Position numbers and translations under genes: made by a program
Notes under the pieces: generated by a model
Seen by the model: the letters and a program-made list of their open reading frames with translations, nothing else
Databases searched by the model: none
Told to the model about the DNA's origin: nothing
Part shown: piece after piece, positions 9,133 to 20,100 of the stretch
Layout: every line of letters begins with the position of its first letter
Numbering within the stretch: the first letter of the stretch is position 1
Assembly (NCBI GenBank): GCA_037447605.1
Contig: CM074820.1
Coordinates: forward strand, 91,066 to 138,544
Length of the DNA stretch: 47,479 bases
Reading direction: 5' to 3'
Source: Zygnema circumcarinatum
Lineage: Eukaryota > Streptophyta > Zygnematophyceae > Zygnematales > Zygnemataceae

Positions 9133-12100
9133 ATGGATGCCGATGGGGAAGGGGAGGCGGCGCGTAGCTCCGAGCTCGGGCGATCTCCCGCGGAGCTGGT
9201 AGAGCGCGCGCTGGAGGTGTGCTACGTGGGGCCCCCACGCAGGAGCGCGCGCAGCGGGGACGTGCTCTTCGACCCTGCCGCACCGCGCATCAAGCAGGCC
9301 TGCGCTAACCCTAACCCTAACGCTAAATTCCCCTCCCTGCTATGTTGCGCCTGGACAGTAGAAAACGCTCAAATGGCGCTGACGGAGGGCGTTTCGGGGC
9401 GACAGGACATCCTCCGCCTCATTCTGCAGTACCTGCAGGATGAGGGCTTCACAACCGCTGCCGTGATTCTGCAGGACGAGGCAGAAGTGCGGGTTAAGCA
9501 GCAGATACGGAGCAATGAGCACTTCAAAGGCCTCAGGAAAGCTATTTTAGGTACTGCTATCTGCACTGGAGTCTCCGGTTGCTCCGTCTTCTTTTCCTCG
9601 CACCCGCTCACTTCACATTCTCAAGTTCAAACTAGTGAGAAGTAGTGAGAATTTACAGGTGAATGGAAGGAACAATATATCTTCTCATTTAAGACGAGTT
9701 TCTTGAGAGGGAAGATAGGTTATCCCCGCAGTCATTAAACTTCTTCAACTATCTCTTTCTCCAATTCCTCCTCATTGAACACATGTGGAGACGATCCCAA
9801 GAGCTGGTTTACCCCTCTCCTTTTTTGAATTGGATATATTTTTGCACTTACATTTCTTAACAATCCTTTAATTGGATATTAAAGATATCTAAGATATCTT
9901 CACATGAATTGTCGAAGTGAGCAGAATCGTTTGAGCGTATCCTTTTTTGCGGTCCTGAAATTAGTTGATCAATACGTTCATGTGATCCGTATCTAAATAG
10001 CACTTACCCCATTTCTTCAGGACAGTTGCAGACAGCTGTCACACGTGGCACCATTTCTAGATTGCTCTTTCTCCACTATCCCTCTTTTACTTTACCACTT
10101 CCCCAACTTTTCTTTTCTAAAAGCAACTGCCCTCCCCTGTCGTTTCCGCTTGTGACTAACATGAAGTAGCAGACTCAAAGTGATGAATACAACTCCAAGC
10201 AAACACGTCCATGTGATTTCGCCCTCCTATCTTCAACATTCATTCTACTTTCCTTACCGCTGCAGACACTATTCTGATCCCTCCGCACCCCCCCCCCCCC
10301 GGCTCCTGACCTCGCCGAACTCTGTAACCCCTATTTTCACCCTGGTTTGGAACCCTTCAAAGTTTCGCGCACACGCTCCACACTAATCAACAAATTCGTG
10401 CGGCTTTCATTGCAGACGGGGATTGGGTGGAAGTGGACAAGCTTGTTCAAAATGTTGCTCTCAGAGAAAACACGCAGCTCCAATACAGCATCTATCGCCA
10501 GCATTACCTGGAGCTCATCGAGCAGACGGAGTTTCAGAAGGTGCTCCTGCAGGCTGCCTCCTTGAAGCATTCGAACTGCTTCACGGCTGAGGGCTGGCTT
10601 GGATGAACGAGGGGCCCTAATGGAATTCACAGGATGCGGAACGGGTATGCAGGCCTTCACCCTTCTGAGCAAGCGGCTGAAGCCGTTGGAGCTTCAGGGA
10701 GCACCGCTTGGGGAGTTTCGTGACCTCTGTTATCTGCTCACCTGCAGATCGGTGCAGGAGGCTCCCGCCTTCAAGCAGTGGGAGGGGGTCTCTGCATCAC
10801 GGTATCGAGACAGCAGAACCACTGCAGTTAATTCTCGGGGGGAGACTAGGGAATAGTAAGGATGGAACTAGACGCATCAAAAAGCTGAATTTTGTGTTAA
10901 AGCTGTCCAGTAATGCAGGAAGCTGAATCATGTAGACTAGGAAAGTCTGGGAAACTTGTAGGAGAGGAGCTGGTGTTGATGCCGTCCCTTTCGTGAATGG
11001 TGATTGGAGTGTGCAGGGAGAAGCTGGTGGAACACTTGGCAGGAATGTTGGAGCTGGGCGGGGCCACCCTCACTGGTCAGGGTTCCACTCTACACCAGTT
11101 CATTCGAATGCATCACATTAGCACAGAGCGGCATCTGAAGGGGAGAGAGATGGTTTGCAGGTCCTCCGCAAGAGGCCCCTCCGCAGCGGCTGGTCCACCT
11201 GCTTGGCCAGGCAGTGCGTTACCAGATAGAGGGCAGCCGCTACCATCCCAAGGTGCTGCCCCGCATCTCCACGTAAGCATCGCAGCCATGGATTCCATTC
11301 TCGGAGCCATCCCGTCATACTGGTGACCCTCCACGGCGTCAACACTAACGCGAAAATGGAGCCGGTGCAGCCTGCTGGAGGACTACGCCTGCTTTTTGCT
11401 GCCTAATGCGAGCAAGGCCACTCTGAGGGGACATCGGGAGAATGTCAAGTGTGTCTCCTTTCCCACCTACTGTTGCAAATATGCGAATTTGGAGAGTTTA
11501 GTCGCTTTGCCTGGGTGGGCTGGACAAAGTATCTTAGTTGTAGCTGGTTTGAAGGTGCAGATGTGTCGACTTTGTGGGTGACAGTGGCGATCTGTTGATC
11601 TCCGGCTCGAGGTAGGCCTGCCGCTCTCTGCTCTTGCTGCCTTCTGCGAAGCCTCTAGGGGGACGACCAGTCTCCTGTCCAGAAATATGAAATGTCTCCT
11701 ACAAAGGATTTACCTCTTAGATGCATGGTGTATGAACTGTCAGCTGAAAGCGGTCAACTAAGATGGCTTTTGAGAGCGCATACCTCCCACCCATGTTGTC
11801 CCCTGCAGCGACAACACTCTGCGCGTGTGGCGAGCAGAGGACGAGCGCTGTGTGCGTGTGCTCTGCGGGCACACCTCGCGAGTGTGGGACGTGGCATGCA
11901 GCAGCGAGGGCGATGTGGCTGCCAGCGCATCAGGGGACTCCTCTGTACGGGTGGGCCCCCTCCCCTCGGCTGCAGGTCAGAGGGTTGGCAAGAATGCTAA
12001 CCGTTCCGCGGCTACTGAAAGCACATGCGCCCGTCTTTCTGCTGAGGTAGGGAGATTAGAGTCCCTGTTTGCGGCAGGGAGGCAGAGGGAGAGGTAGAGC

Positions 12101-14011
12101 TGATAAGGGAGGGAGGGAGGTTTGCAGCTGTGGGACATGCGAGCTCTGAGGGATGAGCAGACCGGCCATGGCGACACGCAGAGCTCTGCCGCGACCTTGA
12201 ACGCACATGAAGGGGATGTGTACAGCGTCAAGTTTCACCCTTCGAATGTAGGCTCCAAGAAGCTCCTGTGCCTGGTAGGAATCCTTTACTAAATCTATCT
12301 GCCATGAAATTCGCTCACACTGATGCAGGACTGGAGGAGTTGCAGAGCCATGTCGCCACTGGAGGGTACGACAAGACAGTTCGTCTCTGGGATGCTGCCA
12401 CGGGAGCTCTTGTCCGTACACTGAGGGGGCACAGTGGCAGCGTTTCGCGCGTGGTTTTCACGCCGGGGGGAAACCTGCTGGTGAGCGCCTCCAAGGACAG
12501 CACTGTGCGCTTTTGGGACATTGCAAGCGGCGTTTGTGTCAAAACGCTCAGTTCGCACCTTGGAGGTGTCCTCACTCTCCCTCCCCGTGCCCACCCCGTC
12601 TCCCATCCTGTAAATTACTTTGTTGTCTAGAGGGATGCATTGTGGGCATCAACGGCTGGGCTCTGATGTATGAGACAAGGGATTGCCTGAAGCAGATGTT
12701 GACATGCTGTGACTGGGAGGAGAACACTGTTGTAGACATGCTCCACTGTTAGAAAGAGTGAACTTGACGCAAGGACCGGGTAAAGCTCTGTCTGCCAGTC
12801 AGCCTGCTTGAATGTGAAGGAGAGCGTCATCGTGTACATTACTTTCCACATCATAAAGGGGAGGAAGGTCATACTTTTGAGAAGGGAATTCTTGGAGTAT
12901 CATGTGATGAATGAAGCGACGCTCTTTCTGTGAAAGAAGAAGGTGCTCTCTGTCAGTCTCATTTAAAAAAAGACTTCTTTAATTTTACGAGCACTCGTAT
13001 AGATGAGATGACTGCTGTGGCTTCCGAAAGTAAGCCAGTCTCTAACGAACAGAGTTGGTGCACATGCAGAGGTGACATCAGTGGAAGTTAACCGCAGCGG
13101 AAGCCTGCTGTTGAGTGGTTCGAAAGACAACTCCAACCGCCTGTGGGACCTCCGCCTAGTGAATTTCTCCCCTGTTCACCCCCCCCTGCGCTGTAAATGC
13201 ATAGAAGAGTTTCCCTCTCCACCATCTCTTCCCACCCTGCCAGCGGCCCCGTCAAACGCGCCCAATGGCTCTGCATGCAGGCCCGCCCCATACAACGCTT
13301 CAAGGGCCATCAGAACACAAGCAAGAACTTCGTGCGCGCGTGCTTTGGCCCCAGTGAGGATCTCATTGTTGGGGGCTCAGAGGTGGGCCCTCGCGACTCC
13401 CCGCCTGCGCCTCCTGCAAAGCATGCTCTGCCTCTGCCTCTGCCTCTGCCTCTGCCTCGGCCTGACGGGAGTGCACCTGGTTGATACAGGACGGGCTGGT
13501 GTACATCTGGGACGCTGCCACAGGGGAGGTCATGCAGCGGCTAGGAAACTGTGGAGTCGAGGGACACCAGGGCACAGTCTACCGCGCAGTCTGGAACACT
13601 AACCAGAGTCTTCTTGTCAGGTGTGGTCATAGTTCGTATTGCTATGAAGTTTTTAATCTGCAGTTGCAGCTAGAAGCTCAGACAGGCGTAGAAGTGCTTG
13701 GGAAGTCTTTGGAAGTGCCCGTCTAAGCTGCTTGTTTGCAAGTTCCTTTTCATTAGGTATAGGGCTCGATTTTTTTTTTGTCTCAACGGGGAACCCGTCG
13801 CCACAAAGCAGCTCCTCTTTCTGGGCCTTCGCTTTTGCAGCTTTCGGGACATTTTCCAAGTGTAGGGTTTGTCCTTTCACTGTCCCATGTGGGTATGAGG
13901 AAGCTGAAACTCTCGTTGGTGGATGGGTGTTGCAGCTGCGCTCACGACTGCACTATCAAGACGTGGTGGTACGATGAAACACGCCCCTTGATTCAGGACG
14001 ACAGCAGCTAA
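9133..14011 (+). CDS. LisH-CTLH-WD40 repeat protein (14 exons)
   Basis: Exons: 9133-9550, 10416-10540, 10653-10801, 11017-11075, 11161-11272, 11371-11448, 11561-11611, 11809-11950, 12128-12247, 12346-12565, 13070-13158, 13281-13382, 13490-13620, 13936-14011. They sum to 1872 nt, 623 residues, every junction GT-AG and in frame. The LisH helices lie in ILRLILQYLQDEGF. A CTLH-like helical region follows (GDWVEVDKLV, YRQHYLELIEQ, FRDLCYLLTC). Then comes a seven-bladed WD40 propeller with DNTLRVW, DSSVRLWD, DKTVRLWD, DSTVRFWD, DNSNRLWD, DGLVYIWD and a final CTIKTWWYDETRP. The order is that of WDR26/Gid7 and SMU1, so a ubiquitin-ligase (CTLH/GID) or scaffold role is possible but is inference. The start is uncertain: ATG at 9133 gives an 80-residue low-complexity extension partly encoded by telomere-like repeats, and ATG at 9373 begins just before LisH. 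Confidence 0.9.
9306..9326 (+). repeat. Telomere-like (CCCTAA)n stretch
   Basis: About three CTAACC units, the last degenerate. They lie in the predicted 5' coding extension of the LisH-WD40 gene, where they would encode Asn-Pro-Asn-Pro-Asn. If translation starts at 9373 they are in the 5' UTR. Confidence 0.8.
13426..13459 (+). repeat. (CTCTGC)n microsatellite
   Basis: About five CTCTGC units in intron 12 of the LisH-WD40 gene, upstream of the acceptor at 13489. Confidence 0.85.
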
Positions 14012-16056
14012 CCAACATGCGTTTGTTGCCCCCCCAGGGCTGGGCGGGTTCTCGGGCTCAGTCATTGAAGCAGTCAGGTGACAGGCATTCGCTTGATCGA
14101 CGGTCACAGGGCTAGGCTGAAAAGCCTCGTTGGCGGGAGATGTCACATTTTTTGCGCCGCTCAGGTGGGCAGGACATGGTCCGGCAATGTCGTTCCAGCG
14201 GATGAGTTTTGTCCCTCCACTGTGAACAGCAGCACCCTTTGACACAAGGCAAGGCTTGCTCCCAGTCTTCAGGAGTCCCAAAGTGCTGGAGGCTCGCCCG
14301 CGTAGACCCGTCCTGCCGTTGTTGGTCGAGTTGCATGACGCGGCATTGCACCAAGCAGCTCTAAATGAGCGGCGCTTTTCTACTCGAGCCGCGGCTGCCC
14401 GTGCAGAGGCCCTTGGTTTGCGCGCTCGTCACCACGTGCACCTCTGCGCTCGGATACCGTGAGATGTAGGCATGCTGGTCAAAATTCCTTCGTCACAGAA
14501 TTGCAATGTCAGGCTCGAACGAATAGGGCCTGGGCAACAATTGAGATCATTTTGTCGAAACAACTCTTGCACATGAATTTAAGAATTCCGTAGCAAGTTC
14601 TTATTTTTTTGGTTCATTCTATTCTTCTGACTGTTTGCGCTTTCGTCGTAAAGGCTTTGATAGGAAGGTGATGTGCCTTACCAGGGAGTACACAAATTTT
14701 GACCCCCCGAAGCTATGAATTTCGAAGATAACACATGTCTTTTGTCCGACAGCCTCTATTGACAACATTTCAGACATGCACATGCATGTCCACGGTGACG
14801 CAGGGAAAATGCTTATTTGCTACGGCTGCAGGCAGCCCCACTGCAGCCATGCACACGCACAGCCTTTAAGCTCGTCCAAAGACTAAAACATGGGACAAAG
14901 CCTAAGGTTATAGCACTGACTATTACGGAAAGGAATTACATGTAATAAGGATAGCGTCCACCTGAAAAACATTATCAAAAAATGAAAAGGCCATTGGCAA
15001 GCTCCTTCGATCGTCCTGACAACATCTCAAAATCTGCAACATGTTGACATTCAAATGCCAATATCAGTTTGGAAACATGCCACTTGCGGGAGAAGAGAAT
15101 GAGCGTCATCCAATTCTGTGTGTGGAGATTGGCTTTGACTCCAAGCCTGAACCTGCCTCTGCCTCTGACTCCGGCTCTGGCTTTGGACCACGGGCCAAAC
15201 CACATACAGTTGTGATGCGGCGGCTGGAAAGCAGAGGATTATGAATATACAACCAACGCTAATGCGTTTTGGGAATTGGCTTCGAGAAAGCCAGAATAAG
15301 GAAAAGAAGCACCATGCTTGACATAAGATAATCTTCATAGAAAACCTAAACAACAACACTCATACATATAGTAGATCCAGGGCTATACCAGCAAATGATC
15401 GAAAGCAGATCACTGAGCACTCAGGAGGACAAAAAAAAATGAATAAAGAGGTACATAATTAACTGGTGTGTGCTTATCAAAGACACTGGTGCCCTTGTTT
15501 CGGGACATATGAAACACCTAGCTGGATTCCAGAAAGTCACTGCGTCCAGGCAGTAGCGAGAAAAATAACTCTGCTACGAAAACACTCTGCAGAATAGCAT
15601 GTAAATTGACTAGCGCCACATGACACACCACGAGTGCAATTCGCTTTCCATTCCATTCATAAAAAAAAATAAGACTGAAATCTAAACTTCTTGCTTTTGC
15701 AGAAATCTAGGGACTTCCTACCTTTGGCTCTCGACCAAGAGGAGAAGCAAAATATTCGAACCAGAATAGTGACCTTTCTCGGCTTGAACAACTGCTCAGA
15801 CACGGACCAGAATGCATCCAACTGGGAATCTATCCTGAAATAAAAGCTCTGATATACAGCAGCAAAGTTGTCAACACATTGCTCGACCGTTTGACCCTAA
15901 TAAGTCAGAGCAGCGAGTCCTGCCAGTAACAATCCCAAAAATTCTCAGCTGTTCCCTGACTGTCATGTCCTTGATCATCCTACAGGACTAGAGCACTGCC
16001 ACCGGCTCAATTGCAGAGCATACCTGCCCAGAAGGACTGTCGAGCCCGCTTGCAGG
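14012..16056. other. Convergent intergenic region, no gene recognised
   Basis: Two kilobases lie between the ends of the LisH-WD40 gene (+) and PRA1 (-). There are several short frames, poly-A runs near 15428 and 15661 and a CTGCCT-rich patch near 15150. None shows conserved motifs. Confidence 0.5.
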
Positions 16057-16659
16057 TCAAACATGCCCGATAGATGCGGGCAATTGTGACGATACAGGCT
16101 GGGGAGCATTCAACCACGAAAGAAATCCTCCCGAATCTTGGTCATCTAAAAACAGATCGTCTGGAACTCTGAACGCCGCGTGTGCGGTCGCCGCTATAAG
16201 TCCTATGGTAAGCCCCGAGAGGATGATCGAAGCAACCGGAGTGAACACCATCACTAAGACTGTGAACAATGCAAGAGCAAGGAATTTCTCCCGTTCATTA
16301 ATCGTCCTGTTGGATATAACGAGCGGCCCCGTGCGAAAGATGTACATGTAGCTCCAGAGCGCCAGCAGCCCGATCAAGCAGGCAATGGAGACAGGGTTCC
16401 AAATCATGCTGAGGAGCACCGTCGCGAGAAGGACCAACACATAGTTGACCCTGAAATACGCAGCATTCTTCCTAATGCGGGTGGTGGCCTCCGTGAGGCT
16501 CTCCGGTTTGACAAAAGCATTGCGATCAAGGAGCTCCTGCCACGGGCGCTGCTGCACCAGCGCCTGCTTCGCAAAGTCCTGCACCTTGGCGACGAGCGCG
16601 CGCGCCACCTGCGAGGAGCCTGCGGTGGGCGGGCCGTCGAGGGCGGCGGGCGCGGCCAT
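16057..16659 (-). CDS. PRA1: PRA1 family protein (prenylated Rab acceptor)
   Basis: A single-exon gene of 200 residues. PRA1 proteins are small integral membrane proteins of the ER/Golgi that act on prenylated Rab GTPases in vesicle traffic. The cytosolic N-terminus has the family pattern RPWQELLDRNAFVKPESL, then RIRKNAAYFRVNY. Two long hydrophobic hairpins follow (VLVLLATVLLSMIW...LIGLLALWSYMYIF and FLALALFTVLVMVF...IILSGLTIGLIAATAH) with a polar link TGPLVISNRTINEREKF. The C-terminus is acidic (PDDLFLDDQD). The length fits the usual 180-220. ATG at 16659 is chosen because it starts a compact Ala/Pro-rich N-terminus. The frame stays open upstream to 16773, but only through Arg/Pro/Ala low-complexity sequence. 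It is divergent from ISA3 and may share a promoter with it. Confidence 0.95.
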   Translation of the reverse strand: MAAPAALDGPPTAGSSQVARALVAKVQDFAKQALVQQRPWQELLDRNAFVKPESLTEATTRIRKNAAYFRVNYVLVLLATVLLSMIWNPVSIACLIGLLALWSYMYIFRTGPLVISNRTINEREKFLALALFTVLVMVFTPVASIILSGLTIGLIAATAHAAFRVPDDLFLDDQDSGGFLSWLNAPQPVSSQLPASIGHV

Positions 16660-17180
16660 GGGTGCTCCTGCTCCTGCTCCTGCTGCCTGCCTCCTGCCGC
16701 GCGGCTCTGCCCTCATCAGGCGGCGGAGCAAGCTGGGAGGGCGGGCGGGTCGGAGCGGTGAAAGAGGGAGCAAGGGAAGCGACCCAGGCCGGGCGGCCGG
16801 GCGGCCGGGCGGCAGGCTCCCTCCCGCCCTTCCGTGGCCGTACGGTACGGCACCAACCCTGCCGTACGGTCACGCACATACCTGTACGGAACCTCAGGTT
16901 CCAGTTTCGGTTGGGTCCGCCGGACGGTGGATGGCGTCAGCGCACGTAGCGCGGCAGGCGCACACCGGAGGAGGAGATCCGCCACGCGGCCGCGCCCGAT
17001 TGGTGGCCTGTCGCCACGAGGTACGGGTGGCGCCACGTGGCGGAGGGAGGGGCAGGCTCCCGCTCCCGCTCCCTCGCCCGCCCCCTCGCTCGCTCTCCCT
17101 CGCAGTCCCACGTGGCCGTCCGAGAACGGGCGCTGCGGGGGCTGTCTCCGCCTGCGGGATCGCGAGCAAGGCAGCCAGCC
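16660..17180. promoter_or_regulatory. GC-rich divergent promoter region of PRA1 and ISA3
   Basis: About 520 bp of GC-rich DNA lie between PRA1 (-) and the inferred first exon of ISA3 (+). It contains the 12-bp palindrome CGCCACGTGGCG (17031-17042) and a second CCACGTGG (17109-17116), plus repeated TACGG words between 16840 and 16900. There is an inverted CCAAT near 16999. G-box sequences of this kind are bound by bZIP/bHLH factors in plants; binding here is inferred. Confidence 0.45.
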
Positions 17181-20100
17181 ATGCCGCCGCAGGGGCTGCT
17201 CTCCTCGCCGCCTCGCTCTCCTCCGCCTTGCGGCGACTTGCGCAAGGTTCCACCGCAAATCATCCTCGCTCGCTGCTTTGGGTTAGGCTGGATGCGCGTG
17301 CCTCTTGGACAGCGCTCTTTCTTGATTTAGAAACGAGCATTTGGTTTTGGTTCTTACCGAACGGAGTTGATGTCCGCTGTTGAAAAAGACATCAAGCACC
17401 TCGCTGTTCTGGGCAAGTTCTTGGGTTTTAGTTTGTAGAACTGCAGCTCCATCCATTTTTTAAACGGGGTCGTTTTTTTTTATTCAAGCGTGAGGGGTTC
17501 CTTTTCTGCGAGTTTGCCTGTTGCTTGGTATCAGAGAAAGCGACAGAGAAGTACCTGTGCGATACCATTCGCATTGCAGCTGGTACTTGTTTAGTTTTAC
17601 GTTATTGGTTGCTTGGAATTCGTGATTAAGATTCCATCCTTCTTCGCGGCCTCATTTCACACTCAAATGGGAATGCAGCGGAGGAGCGAACCTTAAATAT
17701 GACTGCATTAACTCCAGATGATCCTGACGCGTTGGAATGCAACAGTAAAACATACAGGGATATAACTTAATGACTTGAACAAGTTCTGATCTCAAAGAAC
17801 TTTTTATCTATTGTAGACGACTGTATGACATGAATGCCAAGCAAGGAAGAATTAATGCGGGTCAAGTAGCTTTTTCGTGCAGGTTCTGTCAGATAGCCTT
17901 TTTGTCAAAACACTCAACAGAGAGCAATGTAAAGGGAACCTTTCTGCCGTATCAGCGCACTTATCAGAATCTGCTGCAAGATTTGGCGCCGTATCAACTG
18001 GGAGCGCATCCTCCTCGGGGCCACTGACTTGGCTTACAAACTCCAGACAGTATAACACCTCCCACACAGCCAACTGGCGGACTGCATTGCAGCTGCAGGG
18101 CGGACGAAGAAATGCGATGCCATTGCCAACTGGCTATATTCCGAAAAGTTCAACTTCAACAAAGGCACCAGTAAGCTACACCTCGAACGGTCTATAGTTT
18201 AATCAATCAGCAATTCGGTCTCACTCTAGCTAGTTAATTCCTTTGTTGGGCTTTCCAGTTTTGTCATATTGGACATGCGCGGATTTTCTCTGGCAGGCTG
18301 AGGCGAGCAATAAGTTTGCTGTAGCAGCTGCGGTGATTAAAGAAGAGCCTCCTACCACTCTTTCTAAGCCTGAGGAGAAGACGAAGTCGGCAGAGCTCCG
18401 CATTGGAGCAGGGCAACCATCACCTTTGGGACCGTCCCTCGTCTCTAGCAATGGCACAAGCGCAGTTAACTTCGCTCTCTTCTCCAAGCATGCCACAGCT
18501 GTCACATTGTGCCTGTGAGATCATTAACCCGCATTTCTTCACAACCTTCTGGGTTGTTGTTATAAGGTAGTAACTACTGCAGATCTCTTCCATAATCCGT
18601 TTCGAGAAGGTTAAGGCAGGTTACACCAAAGAGTGACTCCCGTATCGACCATCTGTCACAAGCATGGAGCCACTGGTGCGAGGCTGTTGGAGTGTATTAA
18701 TAGGGGGTATTCGAGCTGTAGCAATTTAGAAAACAACCATTTGCAAGTTTGTCCAATGCCAATACACATTTATTTTTTGCAAGTCCTTCTAAATTGAGTT
18801 TTTTACAACAGATTTAGAAAAACCGGGATGAATCAATCTGGACACGACTTGTTGTTTGGCAATCGATTTACATGGAGACATTGATTTGAGGCAGAGTTAC
18901 TGTAGATTCATGGTTCTTGAATCTGTAATAAATTGGACAATGTTCGCTACTGAGTCATGTACAGTTTATGTGAGCCAGCTGGAGCATTTTGGCGAGGGAA
19001 TCTAATACCTAACTCAAAAACTTGCATTGTATACAGAAGATGTATTTAGCTAGGCCGACTTGTTTGATTTCACTTGAGATCACTGCCCTCATCAAAAATA
19101 CTCAATGGAATTAGGAAGTGTACATGTACATTTGATGGCATTACCATCGTGAGATCAATGCCACATCATTCCTTCCAATCAGGAAGTCGAGGAGAATTTT
19201 ATGCCCATATTCTTTTGACGCTGTACTTATCAGTTTACCAAGATGCTTGTCGTCTGCATGGAGAGCAGCTATTTACATGGAGATAAGAACCAATCTCCGA
19301 GCCACGAGTTCCCACTGAGCCCAAAAAGTCATCGATCGGGTGATGTTTGGCACGCTGTGGTCGAGGTATGCATGGTATTACGGAGTCCTTGTCCGACTGA
19401 CATGATTGGAGCCTCAGTTACTACTTTAATTTGCACTCAGGAATCGGAAGTATTCAGCGCTGTTATGACTTCTATTTCTAATCAGATTCTCACTGGCATT
19501 TCATCTTTGGCGTGCTTAGCGATTCAACTAACGATCAGAGTTCGCCGGGAAATTGCTAAAAGCAGAGTCTGATGATGGTAGTGAATATAGTAGTATTGAA
19601 ATGATGAGTATAATGACGATAGTTACCAGTGGGGGTGTCCAGGACTTGCCATTGAGTGGAGTTCTGTATGCCTACAAGGTTGATGGGCCACGAGGGTGGG
19701 AGGCCGGCCATCGATTCGACCCAGAAACACACCTGCTTGATCCGTACGCTCCTTTGGTTGAAGGCCGCCGAGTGTTTGCTGATGCGCGGGAGAAGATGGC
19801 TCCCTTCCTCGGAACATTTGCATTTGACGAAGCGCCGTTCGACTGGGGAGATGCTGAAAACTTCACATGGCCATTGGTACATGAGGTGAGGCATACACCT
19901 GCTCATTGAGTCTCCCTCCAAGACTCCCTCGTTCTATGCATTAGGCAAGAACAAGCATCCTGTGCTGGAAACATACTTGAAAATTTCAACCTGTACACCC
20001 TAGGGAGGGCAGAACTCACAGCCTTCATTTTATCTTGGCTGGTATGGAAAGCAGAAGGATGTAATTGTGTACGAGATGAATGTTCGAGCGTTCACTGCGG

